From Cristatella mucedo (taxonomy: Eukaryota; Bryozoa; Phylactolaemata; Cristatellidae): 64,000 nt of DNA. Under the pieces are notes generated by a model that saw only the letters and a list, made by a program, of their open reading frames with translations, did no database searches and was not told the origin of the DNA. Within the stretch, counting starts at the first letter, position 1, and the number at the start of each line of letters is the position of its first letter. The stretch is taken from NCBI GenBank assembly GCA_009760855.2, contig WPIO01000001.1:543001-607000 (forward strand), in the 5' to 3' direction. Positions 13,201 through 23,982 of this stretch are shown here, piece by piece. The translations under genes were made by a program, and so were the position numbers.

Positions 13201-16200
13201 TCGACAGCCAGGGCAAAGGCCAATACCACGATTCTTAGGCATATCAAAGGGAAATCGGCCGCACGAAGCTTCAATTACGATGCCGCATAACATCTCACAG
13301 AGCGCACACAAACTTTCAACCCATTCTGTGAGTTTAACCTCGGTCAATGCATAGCAATCGACGGCAAAGACCCGGCTTTACTCGCTATCCTTTTCAAATT
13401 GACTAATAATTGGCTGCACGAAACGCCAATTAGTATGGCGTATTAGTGCAGTGTACTATCACGTGCAACCGCATGCGTGCATTTCCAGGGACATGGTCGA
13501 CCAGCGGCGGATGATAGCGAGCTTAGGCGGGCACAAAAGTCGACCAGAAGTAGCTGTGTCCACAAATTTTTATCTGGCTCTCCATGATACCGTCGGAAAT
13601 TGAAAATTCTGATATAAAGCCAGCGAAACATTAAAGCATCTCAAATCCAATTTATGGTAGATTTTTGCATCAATGTCAGCGAACCTGAACGTCACGTGGA
13701 ATGGTAATTAGAGCTTTGAACCACTGACTTATAATCAATCAAAAACGGATAGCAATAGAGGCCGGCTATTGCCGTCGATTGCCGTTCATCGTCCTCGATT
13801 GAACGTTCGCAATTGGTTGAAAAAATGTGGCTGCAATTTTCAAACATTTTTAGTACACCAGAACTTAGAGCTTCTCCCAGCAGGTTTGAGTTCATTAGTA
13901 ACGTACCGTCACAGACTGCTGTGTTTTCTGGGTCGTTAAGGTCAGTTGCCAGACACTGCAAGAGATGGAAGGCGCACAGTGGAAAAAAATGTGGCATACA
14001 ATTTGAGCTTTGAACCGCCAATTTGTAGGCAATCTGAAACAGATTTTGGTCGAAGACGGGCCATTGCCGTGGATTGTAATGCATCGTCCTCGATTGTACA
14101 TTCTCGATTGTTTGAAAAGGTGTGGTTGCCATTTTGATAGTATGATGTAATATGCAAGGTAAGTACGAGATTCTCTTAGCAGTTGCCAGTCTATTAGCAG
14201 TGGACCGTTATGGATTGGCGTTTTTTCTCGGATGATTGCTATCGATTGCCATGCATAGCATTAGATTGAAAGCTCACAGTGAGTGCAAGTTACGGGCTCG
14301 CACAGTGTTCAGTTACGTGGAATAAAAGAAGCAGTTTAGTAAAGCTAATCTTTTCGATTTGCAATGGGTTTCGATATTGGCCCTGACCATTGCTGTCAAG
14401 CTCCGTGCATTGCTGACAGTCAAAAAGCAAAGCAGCTTGAACTTCCAAGTTTTCACTAGACGGAGCAGAATGTTACATGCAATGACAATTGGAGCTTTGC
14501 ACTGCCGATTTCTCGTCGATTGGCCACCAGTTCGGGTATTAGCTTGGGCCATTTTACGGTTGCTATTCATTGCTTGCGATTTCACATGTACGTGTGATTA
14601 AAAAGACTCGACTGCACTTTAAACACAGTGGGCTGCTTCACGTAAGAAACGTTTAACGTTGGCCTAGCCCTTCTAAAGTAATCTTTGATTGACCCTAATA
14701 GATTGCCGTGTTTTGCCTGGCCATTGCCGTTAATACCTATGTATTGCTCGAGATTGATCGGAAAGAGCGGGTTGAGAGTATGTTCGCATGAAAGGAGATT
14801 TTTCTACGTTGCATGGGAGTTGGAGCTTCGCTGCAGTCGATTTTCCGTTGATTTGTCTATAGATTTTAGTATTGGTCCCTGCCACTGCTTTTGATGACGT
14901 GCATTGTTGACAATGAGCAAAATAGCTTGAAAATTCGGTGGATTCACTTTTAGCACAATACAATGTAAAATTCAATGACAAATAGAGGTTCCGGGAATCA
15001 ATTCACGTTCAAATTCCCATATTGCGGTGTACTGCTATTTTAGCCGAGCCGTTTGCATTGGTGGCCATGCAATGCCCGAGATTGTAAGAGCACAAATGGT
15101 TTCAACGACGAGGGTGCACTTTAAACAGAGAGCATCATAATATGCATTGAAAATTGGAGCATTAAGAAAGCTAATTTGGGGGAATTTGAATCAGATGATT
15201 GTGGTGAATTGGCCAGGGCCACCACTGTCGATTGGATTGCATTGGTGCAGGATAGTCAAGGCCATTTTTGTGAAATTGTCCAACTACACAATAAGCAAAT
15301 ACTAAACAACCTGCAATCGCTATTAAAGCTTCCAGTAGACGTATTCTGGTTGCTTTGCAGCGGATTTTGGCAGAGTGTATTGGATTTTCTTTCATTAGAA
15401 CAGGCTCCTGCCGTTGATATCAGCGAATCGCATGAGAACGCATGCGCAAGATGGAGCGAAATTTTGTGGTTACACTGTGAACTGAGTCTCGCCTTATATG
15501 CAATGTAAACTTGAGCTTCAAGCTGGACATTTGAATATGATATGAAGGAGATTATAAAGGATTGCGGTATTTCGCCAGGCCATTTCTGGCGATTGCCTCG
15601 CATTTCTAGTGTGTGGATGCACATTTTTTTAATTATACAAAAGTAAAAATAGCTGCTATAACAGCCTCTTTTTTTATTGCCAGAAGAGCCCTTACGGCTG
15701 CCGCTTGCAGCTGCCATAAAGGATCCCACAACGCTGGAATCGAACCCACGGCCTCGGTCCCGAGGTCGTGAAAAGCAACCACCTTACCTCGTATGCCATC
15801 ACGGCTCACCATTATATAAGTTGGTGTACACACAATGAGTGGGCTGTAATATGCAATAAAAACTGGAGCTCAGCGATATATATCTATAGTTGTTTTAGGT
15901 TAGATGTGGCGGATTGAATTAGATTGCAGTATAGGTCCAGGCCATTGCAGTCTATTGCAATGCATAGCGCGAGAATGCCCTTGCCAATACAACTGAAATT
16001 TTATTAGTGTGATAGTCGCAGAGTATTGTCATGTGCTATAAAAAAGAGCTCTTCGCACAGGATTTCTTTCCTGTTGCTTTCGAATGCGCTGGATTTCGGT
16101 GGATTGCAAAGCTGACCCGGGCCCCTGCAATCTGTGTCACTTTACTTCGTGAGACCGTGAGAGCGAAATCGCGAAAAAATGCCTGGATATATTTCGCATG

Positions 16201-16495
16201 CAGCGTAGTTTCATATTTCGAACTTGTTGGAGCTTGGGGCTGGTCATTGGTGGTGGTTTTGAGGCGTTCTAAAGCAGATTGATGTGGATTGTGGTATGAC
16301 CCCGTCCTTGCAGCTCATTTACATGAGTGAGCACGCACGAGAACGCACAAATGACATGAAAATCGGTAGACTAATAATATTGAAGATGCAATACCATATC
16401 CGCTCAAAATTTGAGCTTTGCAAAGCCAAAGACCTGACGAGTTTAGCATAATTAGAGTGGATTGCGGCTTATTTCGGAAATTTGTCGAACCCCCC
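10270..16495. repeat. Palindromic satellite block 2 (two inverted arms)
   Basis: The left arm (10,270 to about 13,620) has the 'caatccaccacaatcc' orientation; the right arm (about 13,690-16,495) has the opposite one. Outer ends match each other and block 1: 'ttgacgaattac' at left, 'gaaatttgtcgaac' at right. Core motifs recur near 10630, 10795, 10975, 11165, 11350, 12215, 12700, 12850, 13020, 13190 and 13345, then in reverse near 13760, 14060, 14225, 14385, 14545, 14720, 14875, 15045, 15215, 15395, 15575, 15935 and 16110. A specific check: about 13,130-13,220 and 5,165-5,290 match the reverse complement of about 14,955-14,860. No gene is seen inside. Confidence 0.75.
15655..15815 (-). mobile_element. 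tRNA-derived SINE, copy in satellite block 2
   Basis: On the minus strand it reads the same head as the copy at 6,267 ('ggtgagccgtgatggc...taaggtggttgctttt'). The B-box complement lies at about 15,736-15,750 ('ggaatcgaacccacgg'). It interrupts the regular monomer spacing (cores at 15,575 and 15,935, twice the usual distance), so it is again a later insertion. Confidence 0.8.
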
Positions 16496-16810
16496 CCAAA
16501 GAAAAAAGGTCGTCGACCCGCCCAAAAAACCCTTAGTACCAACAGCCACTGCAAACAGTTCGCACCGCCACCTCTAGTTCTTGCACTGTTCGAATTGTTT
16601 GTCATAGCGGCTCACTTCGATAACAAGCTGCCAGCAAGTGTCGATATGGAAAGTGGATTGGTGTCAGTTAGTAACCGCTCACCACAGCATAGCAATCTTT
16701 AAGTTTTATAGATTTTTCTGTCGTCCCCTTTGCCAGTGGCCTCGGCGATTGCCTAATTCGCCCAGTGGAAGCCCGGGCCCAACGTCTGCATGTGCGTGCC
16801 TACCTGCGTC
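16496..16810. other. No gene recognised
   Basis: About 300 bp between the end of satellite block 2 and the LTR-like repeat. It starts with a C-run and A-rich tract at 16,487-16,510 and otherwise has no recognisable feature. Confidence 0.5.
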
Positions 16811-17549
16811 CATGTGTACCCAGGCTGGGTTCGGATGGCTGGGACCGGACGGCTATAGTGAGGGTAGGCGTCACCGGCTAGGCCAGGGTCAGACCTCTGC
16901 ATTGCCGGATGTGTGGTGACGAGAGGTCACCGGGTCTCTTGGGTACGGCAAGTTGGCCAAGTAAGTCGTGGTGTTGGAGGCTCCCGGTCTCGCCGAGTTA
17001 TGCACCTGGATTCGTGCAGGCGTGCTCCGGTGATGCTGCCACGCACGCAAGGGAACTAGTACCCAAGGCCCGAGTGGAGCTGGATAGCTCGCTCGTTGTT
17101 GACTTGTTTTTATTCTGCGTTCCCCGTGTAGCGTGTTCGTGACCCCCCCCCGTGTGTTGGTGACTTTCGGCGGAAGCTTACGACTGTGGTAGTTGTCGAC
17201 TCAGACTAGCCAGCAGTTACTCAACCAGCCGGGTTTTGGACGACGTACGCTCGTACTGTTGGATTCGGAGTCGGCACAACGACAGGACTGCAGAAGCCGA
17301 CTGACCCCAAGTAACGCGTTTGTTCGAGCTTGCTGCGTCTTCTTGCGCACCTATCTGTCTGGGCCACTTTGTATCGGACCCTCCCTGTAGACTTGTTTAG
17401 CTCCTCTATTTTTGTTGGCGCATGCGATATTATAAAGAGGTCTAACCCGACGGCCGCTCGTCTTACCCTAGCTCAGCGGCATGGCGAGCGGCAGCGTGGC
17501 CGGAGTATGGCGGGAATTAGCCTCTGACCCCTGGAACCCAGTTACATTT
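16811..17549 (+). repeat. LTR-like repeat, copy 2 (probable 5' LTR)
   Basis: About 740 bp starting TGTGTACCCAGGCT and ending CCAGTTACA, giving TG...CA termini as in retroviral-type LTRs. A TATA-like 'ttataaagaggtctaacc' lies near 17,432. It is directly followed by a candidate primer-binding site. It is homologous to 1,855-2,565 in the same orientation. No gag or pol of this element is visible downstream: only about 430 bp remain before the Maverick starts. Confidence 0.6.
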
Positions 17550-17977
17550 TGGCGACCCTTGCAGTGACGAACATTTTTAGCGACCTTCTTTTAGCGTGCG
17601 TGACTTTTTGTTTTGAATTTGTGTACAGGGATAGTGGTTTTGGGCGGTATATCGAAAACGCGGCCGGTAGCCATTACCGCGTGGTGCTGACGTCACTGAG
17701 CCGGATGAGCAGGCTAGTTCAGGCGATTGGGCGTTCCGTATTGGGTGGGGGTAGGCCGGGGTCATTAATTTTCAGCTGTGGCTATGACAGCTGGAGAGCA
17801 GCTAGTATAGTCGTTTTAGTCCGTGCCAGGGAGAAGAACTGCAGTTCATAGCGTGCGTGCCTACCCTGTCTTGGGTAGAAATAATACGATTGTTGTAAGC
17901 TGTAGACAGTAGCAATCTTGGGCTCAGGAAAATCAACTGCTGAAAGCCAGATTGGCACTTGGTGTGAAGACTGCCTG
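17550..17977 (+). other. Candidate tRNA primer-binding site and LTR-element leader
   Basis: Immediately after the LTR end is 'ttTTGGCGACCCTTGCAG', whose TGGCGACC start resembles primer-binding sites of Gypsy/BEL-type elements. The following ~400 bp have no recognisable ORF and would be the element's leader. The Maverick terminal repeat begins at about 17,978, so the virus may have inserted into this retroelement. The tRNA matched was not identified. Confidence 0.4.
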
Positions 17978-18190
17978 CCTTCGAGTAGTATGTGATTTTT
18001 CCATTTCGCACCCTGACCCTCACTTGAGCACACTCCAAAATTTGACCTCGCTATCGCTCGGTCTCCTTTTGAAGTGGCCCTCCTGAGTGTCAGTGTCCGA
18101 AAAAGAAAAATCAAATCCTACTCCAACAGATGTTGCTTCGGCGCAATGGAAAACAATAGACTATATTACAAAAATTTAGTTATTATATAT
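17978..18190. repeat. Maverick left terminal inverted repeat
   Basis: It matches the reverse complement of 43,801-44,010 at roughly nine in ten positions by eye. Shared blocks include 'tgaccctcact', 'gagcacactccaaaat', 'ggtctccttttgaagtggcc', 'gatgttgcttcggcg' and 'gactatatt'. The exact outer end is uncertain. An AGTGT motif, common at Maverick termini, lies inside it near 18,086. Confidence 0.85.
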
Positions 18191-18389
18191 TATAGTAATT
18201 GTTTTCAGTTTCTAAATTTGATTTAAATGTATTATTTTATATTTATACTAAATGCCTTTATCTTACATTTCTAGAACGTTGCTCAGAAGAAATGGATAAA
18301 ATGCTGGCAAGTGGAAGAATAGAGTTAAATGCATAATAAATAAATATTCTACACATAAAATTAATGTTCCAGTAACTGTAAAAGAACTT

Positions 18390-18990
18390 GGTATATTTGT
18401 CGCAAAGTATACCCTATTAGAAAACAATACATTTTTATTTGATACAATTTATAGAGTTTACAGTTTTGATTATCTACTGCGCAGAGTTGTATATGAAGCT
18501 ATAAATATTAGAGCAGAACTAGTAGAAAAACACATTAGAAAGTGTAAAGAGAGAAGTTCTAAAATTATAAAAATGAGTTGGCCTGAAAAATATAAAGAAA
18601 TCTTATCAATTAATTCAAAATTAGAAAGTGAAGATTATAGTAGCTGCAATCATAATAAGTGTTGGAGATTTTATTATATTGACGACATATTACAGAGAGA
18701 GTTTACAACTAATGATTGCTTTTGCAATAAAGATGAGGAGTCTTGGAAGACTGAATATGATTATAATGAAGAACTTGAAGAACTTGGTGTTCCTACAATT
18801 AGAGTTAGTGATTATGATGAAGAAGAAAGTAGCAGTGGAAGTTGCGATTGCATGTTTCCAAGGTGTAGCCATACACTATCATCTATTTCAAGAAGACCTT
18901 GCAAATAAAATTCCAAGAATTGAAAAACTTTTAATAATTATAGGAAACGGCAGATTTAAGAAAAAAAATTGTTCTTCAAAGATATGATGA
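18390..18990 (+). pseudogene. Unknown Maverick gene with acidic, Cys-rich tail
   Basis: A plus-strand frame is open from about 18,390 through an ATG at 18,573 to a stop at 18,908, without a good upstream start codon. Its middle reads MSWPEKYKEIL. The C-terminal part is acidic with Cys (SSGSCDC). After about 18,860 another frame looks more protein-like (HYHLFQEDLANKIPRIEKLL) up to 18,987, suggesting a frameshift. I do not recognise the family. It is the first gene inside the left terminal repeat. Confidence 0.4.
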
Positions 18991-19020
18991 GGTAGTTGAG
19001 TATAAAACTAAAGTTAGATC

Positions 19021-19347
19021 ATGTTTACTCAGTTAACAAGAGTAAGATATATAATTAAAATAGTAAATATAATAGTAGCTTTAGGAGTTACAGTTTCTAC
19101 AACACATATTCACACACATCCAGATATAACTAATGTAGTCTCTGTTCTCTCAGCATTAACAGCAATGCTAATGGCAGTTGATGGTGTTTTAGTTGAAATA
19201 GATAAAAGAAAAAGATTTACTCTCAATTCTAGCACAGAATTTATTTAAAAAATAACTGATGCTTTATCTGATGAAGTAGTTACAAAAGAAGAGTTTGACG
19301 ATATTATAGCAGAACGTTCACAAAGAGAAACTACTCCTCTTGCTTAA
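19021..19347 (+). pseudogene. Small putative membrane protein, one in-frame stop
   Basis: The ATG at 19,021 opens a frame with two hydrophobic stretches (IIKIVNIIVALGVTV, then VVSVLSALTAMLMAVDGVL) and a basic loop. A TAA at 19,246-19,248 interrupts it. The same frame continues for 32 more acidic residues (TDALSDEVVTKEEFDDII) to a stop at 19,345-19,347. Function unknown. It converges on and overlaps the integrase 3' end by about 17 bp. Confidence 0.45.
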
Positions 19348-20212
19348 CAACTTGCCATTCCTCTCTAACAAAACTCCTTTTAACATCATTAATGAAATAG
19401 CTAACCGGTTGTTTTTTCAATACCATTATTCTAACAATAGTATGTTTAGTCAAGCTCCATATTGCATCTGTAGCTCTTCTTCTTTTTTCATCTTCTCCTT
19501 CACCAGGTTCTAGTAAATATCTAACAGTTGTTCCAAGTTATAATAATTGTTCTTGTTCTCCAACTATTCTATGATATTTTGGTATACTCAGTTTTACTGA
19601 TTCTTTTTTTATCGCCTTTACAGGTTCTTCACCAATAGATCTTGTAACACTATTATTTAGATAATCAATAATCTTTTGTAAATTAGAAATCCATTCTTTA
19701 TTTCTAGTATAATCTCCATTATTAATATTTTCTAATTCCTTCTCATATTGCGCAATAAATGCTCTCTCTGCTACAGTTCTATTCATTCTTTCAACAAGTG
19801 CAACACTCTTTTTACTGGTAGCTTCTATAACTTGTGTTTCATGTCTTTTCATTTCTTTCATAAACTCTCCTTTGAACTCAGATCCAGGATCTACTGTTAT
19901 CTTCTTTGGCCATTTCAATAAACTTTTTTCATAAATATCCATTATGGCTTGTGTTACCTCTTTAGAAGACTTTGTTTTAAGTGCTCTCGAGTCTTTATAT
20001 CTGCTAGCGACATCAATAACACTCAAAGCATTATTGTATCCAGAATCGTTCGGCATATATAAAATGTCTGCCTGATGACTTTCATTCGGTTCAGCAGTAT
20101 TAAAGAAACCTTTTGGAATTACTTTTGGCCTTGGCTTGAATATCTGGCTTATATCTGACTCTGGATTAAATTTCCGTTCCCTTTTTCTTTCATTTAGAGT
20201 TAAAAATGACAT
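19331..20212 (-). pseudogene. Maverick integrase (retroviral-like DDE), one nonsense codon
   Basis: This is the retroviral-like integrase that inserts Maverick DNA into the host chromosome. The catalytic core is visible: D49 in HQADILYM, D108 in ITVDPGSEF and E141 in ALVERMNR, with 33 residues between the last two as in the D-x35-E family. From the ATG at 20,212 the frame runs 224 residues to a TAA at 19,538-19,540, then continues in frame for about 69 codons to 19,331. That C-terminal part reads PVSYFINDVKRSF, like the small beta-barrel at the end of Maverick integrases. No HHCC zinc-binding N-terminus is seen. It diverges from the gene at 20,222 over a shared palindrome. Confidence 0.85.
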
Positions 20213-20221
20213 TCTATAGAA
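20212..20221. promoter_or_regulatory. Shared palindrome between divergent start codons
   Basis: TTCTATAGAA is a perfect 10 bp palindrome. The plus-strand ATG (20,222) follows it directly and the minus-strand integrase ATG starts at 20,212. The sequence is thus TTCTATAGA(A)ATG in both directions, and the two genes have essentially no other intergenic space. See the start-motif finding. Confidence 0.55.
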
Positions 20222-20536
20222 ATGAAAATGTTTTGTGATACTTGTTCGACATCATTTAGCGAAATTGAATACTTAGAGTCAGGCCACCCAGTTTGCCAAA
20301 AGGTTAAACGAAGATCAAAGTTAAAGTATGAAATGTGTTGCGATATTTGCGATTTAGATTGCACAGAAACAGAATTCGATTGCGGCATTTTAAGAAATAA
20401 CAAAATAATCATATGTGCAGATTGTTATTATGCAAGGAATAAATATTCTAAACAAAGACCTACAAAAATATATTGCTTAGCAAAGAAACACTTTAAAAAA
20501 GGTGTTCTGAGTTATTCTGTAATCATCATTGTTTAG
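20222..20536 (+). CDS. Small Cys-rich protein (three CxxC), unknown
   Basis: An intact 104-residue ORF. It has three CxxC pairs, at MFCDTCSTSF, MCCDICDLDC and IICADCYYAR, so it probably binds zinc. The C-terminus is basic then hydrophobic. I do not recognise a named family. It is transcribed divergently from the integrase. Confidence 0.6.
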   Translation: MKMFCDTCSTSFSEIEYLESGHPVCQKVKRRSKLKYEMCCDICDLDCTETEFDCGILRNNKIIICADCYYARNKYSKQRPTKIYCLAKKHFKKGVLSYSVIIIV

Positions 20537-20649
20537 AACATGAGTCAATAATGCATATAGCAAAACTATTTCCGCTAGTAAAAGGTAAGCATAAAGCAAC
20601 AAAATTAAAAGAATTAATTGTTTTATTGGTCCATCTACATTTTTCAGGT

Positions 20650-21496
20650 ACTTATGTACGAAATTAATAGATTAACTTTCATATTTCCTAGGTTATCAAC
20701 ATAATAATATTCCGTCGGGATTCTTGTAAAGTATGCATAATATTTAAAATCAGTTCATGTCGGTGATGTATTATAGCACATATATCTCCTGATACTATTG
20801 TCATATCACTGCTAGGCTTTAGTTGTATACAGTTAGACGATCCAACAACCATTGCACTTAGTATTATTAGTGGAGAACTTTTATTTGTCCAAGAATATGC
20901 AGTAAAATATTAATAATAGAATTCATTGCCCTAGGATTAAAGGTTAGTACAACTTCTGTTATTTTGTTAACTGTTCTATCAACGTAGGATTTCGTTGCAG
21001 CATCAGAAGAATTAACAGGTTCAGCAACATTGATTATAGAATTATTATTCATATTTAAATTTGTTGTAGCAGGAGAATTCTTCAATAACACATCTCGATT
21101 TAATCCTCCATAAGTAACACAACAGTCATCAGGTAAAACTGTTGGTGTAGTAAGACTAGAATTCCAATATGTAGAAGTAATAGCAAAACTATTCATATTG
21201 AAATCTCCAGTCATTGTATCTCCAGATTTTTTAACTTAATTAGATACTTGACTTACATTAACAGCATCTGTCGAATAAACATCTGGAGCAAGATTTGTAA
21301 TTGGTTTATTCTGTAAATTTAAAGAAGTACCACTATTTACAATAAAGTTTGTATCTGCATACGATTTAGTTACAGCATCACCATCATTCACATGATCTCT
21401 CATATTAATAATTCTATTACCATTTGCATCAAGATGTGATAGAATATAACCATTTATTCTACTGACGCCCACATCAAAATGATGCCTTGGATTCAT
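20650..21496 (-). pseudogene. Fibre-like protein A, one nonsense codon
   Basis: The frame starts at the ATG at 21,496, preceded by TATATAG. It contains repeats of the type 'xDxNGNxIxNMxxxVNDGDAVTKSYAD', found in phage tail-fibre and virus fibre shafts: residues DANGNRIINM and DAVTKSYAD near the start, and MNNNSIINVAEPVN and DAATKSYVD later. A TAA near 21,235 interrupts it. After about 20,900 the frame shifts; a knob-like C-terminal part may continue to about 20,650. It is probably a virion-surface attachment protein. Related genes lie at 35.3-37.4 kb on the other strand. Confidence 0.6.
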
Positions 21497-21557
21497 CTAT
21501 ATAGTTAACAATTAAAATTTTTGATCTATCCAGCACTTCTTTAACAATAGGAATTAT

Positions 21558-22240
21558 TCAAACAAATCTACAGGGATCATCTTCTTCTACCACTTGGATC
21601 AAACATCTTCTTATATAATAATTCATATCATAACCATTTGCTTTCTTATTGTTAAATCTACCATACTTGCTTATAATGTCAAACTCAAAATCAAAATACT
21701 TTTCATCTTTAAGTAATAGCATAAAAATTGGTTCTCTAAGTGGCATATCCAAATCAGTATTAGGAATTCTTACATTACCACTTGCTACGTAATCTAACGG
21801 AGGTTCTTCACAATTAAATCCAGGAACAAAAATCTCAAATTCAGAGTAAAAACATTCACTAAGTTTTAAAACATGTAAGCCTAATAAGCATTGTGCGTGA
21901 TATTGTTTAGGTATAAAATCATCAATAATATTTCTTCTCCATAAGCATTTTATTTCTACTAGAGTATTACTGTTTATTATTATATCAGGAGAATATCTGT
22001 ATACATCATCACTACAAAAACAATCGTTTGCATTATCAAGTTTTACTTTTAGTTTCCTTTCTAAAAACTTTGCAGCAATAGGTTCAAATACTTTACCGAA
22101 TATCATTGGAGGAAATCTAATACTAGAACTGTTAGCGATGTATTTTTTTAGTTTTCTATTTGCAATTAATTCTATATCAGTTTCAATTTGATCTCAAATA
22201 CTAGATAATTTCCATGCACTGAGTAAACCTCTGAGCCTTC
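21558..22240 (-). pseudogene. YqaJ/lambda-exonuclease-like nuclease
   Basis: A 182-residue open stretch from 22,106 has the PD-(D/E)xK layout of YqaJ-type recombinases. It has an FGKVFEPIAAKFLERKL helix (the usual 'G..xE..A...Y'), then YSPDIII (catalytic D), then LVEIKCLWRR (the ExK pair), then a Q-containing helix YHAQCLLGL. Weak homology continues upstream to about 22,240 through a TGA/TAG-broken region. Such alkaline exonucleases help process replication intermediates in large DNA viruses. It sits next to the capsid gene, in the same orientation. Confidence 0.65.
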
Positions 22241-22348
22241 AAGGATATTGATTTTTTCCACTCATCCGAACCTTTGACAAAATCAAATTAATTCATTATA
22301 TTTCTGGTTTAAATTTTTTTAAATGTCATTTCCATCATAAACGTATGT

Positions 22349-23982
22349 TCATTTACTGCAAGTAAATGGTGAACCATTACCATTAGAAGTAAGTTCAGCA
22401 GTGTTCTCACAGATAGTTAAATAATTAACCATAATACTTATCGCTGGAATTGCAGCTTTCCCAGCTCCACCAGCACCAGCACTATTAGCATCTGCAGCAG
22501 GAGGAATTTGAGCGTTAAACTCAATACTTACATCAAGTTTTGAAGTAATTCTTAGAGGTTCGTCATTATATTGCAAATCAGTTACATGAATTGGTATAAG
22601 TGTTAATCATTCAGGATAAGTAACACCAACTGGTTCTGTAAGTTCATTTAATCCAAGATATTGTTTTCTAAACTCTGTAAAATCTAAATATGCAGTAGAA
22701 CACTTTCCATCTCTAGGAAAGCTACTTCTAGCAACAGTAGGGTATTGTTTTGAACCATTAGCAAACACACTTACATTTTTAATATCGCAATGATTGTATG
22801 TGCAAGGATTTCCAGTATAATCATTATATTTGTTTGTGTTTTGCGCTGCAACAATTAACCACCTGACTTTATCAATAGTATTTTGTACAGATAGAGTTCT
22901 AGTATATTTTAGGCCTTGGTTGAAATTATTTAGTGTCATATTTTCATAACGTCTGACTCTGTGAAGTCTAATTTTCTTTGCTCTCTCACTTGATACATCT
23001 GCAAGCGCTCTTTGAATGCTTTCTTTAGGACTAACAAAAGGAACCATCAGTCTCATTTTTGACATACTAATTTTGAATGCAGTCCAAACTCCTTCTCCAT
23101 TTGCTGCAGCCCCTCCTCTTGCTAAAATCGCGTTTGTAGTATTAGCAGCTGCACCTGTTGGTCCAGTCATAATAGTATCAAAATCACTACCACTAGTGCG
23201 TGTCATTTCAAGTATGAAAGGAATATTATAAAGAATTTTATTCATATCAGCACAAAATCCAGACAGTCTTGCAAGTGGAAGTGAAATACTTTAAGTTCCA
23301 GGATTATTAGCTAAGATATTTGAGAGTCCTCTTCTATATATGAAACCGTTATTGTTAGCAGTTGCTAAAGATGCGGGATGACTTAAATATGGATAGCTTT
23401 TATCATTTATTGCATTTCCACCATTGTTAGCAGTAGTAGGATAAAAATCCTCAATTCAGCTTGCCTCATCTTTTTTCCATCCAGTGGCAGGTCCTTCTGT
23501 TCGGTTGTAATCATTTGGATAAGTGAGATAACCCATACGAGTTGAGACACTTCCAGGACCCTCTTTTAATGAATAGCTTTCTATTTCCTCTGCACCAAGT
23601 CTAATTCTCATTGAACTAAACATCCATGCTCCAGCATTGTTAACAAGAACAGCAGCAAGGTTTTTATTAGGTGCATTATAGGTACCATTAGCAGCTGTCT
23701 GGACTCGTAGTTGCGCTTCAAGCAATAGATAAGCATCAGATAAAACATAGCATAGTTATTTTTCACCAGGAACAGTTAATGTTACTAGTTTATTTGCAAT
23801 TTCATCTGTCTCATTTCCATTACTCTGATAAAACTCTCTGTATTGATGATCTTTAATTTTGTAGTTAGGAAAACTAGGATCTCCCAATTCAAGTATAGTG
23901 TCAATCGGTGCACTTGCCCTTTCTTCTCTATATAAAAAAGTAAAAATGTATTTCTTATTCTGAATGTATAAACCAGCACCAA
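22349..23982 (-). pseudogene. Maverick major capsid protein, several nonsense codons
   Basis: A single reading frame on the minus strand stays coherent for about 540 codons but is cut by at least four stops: TAA near 23,760, TGA at 23,456-23,458, TAA near 23,294 and TGA at 22,607-22,609. Recognisable pieces are VLVNNAGAWMFSSMRIRLG, followed by EEIESY and LTYPNDYNR. This is the N-terminal jelly-roll signature of Maverick double-jelly-roll capsid proteins, where a 'NN..hslF..v.l.l' block precedes a tyrosine-rich turn. The length fits the family. No Met start is visible near its 5' end; it abuts the coiled-coil gene at a nine-T run (23,983-23,991). Assignment rests on motif resemblance and context. 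Confidence 0.7.

Noticed and set aside
3720-16400. CRISPR array
   Set aside because: The repeats are diverged monomers of 150-190 bp with no short identical repeat/unique spacer pattern, in an animal genome with no cas genes.
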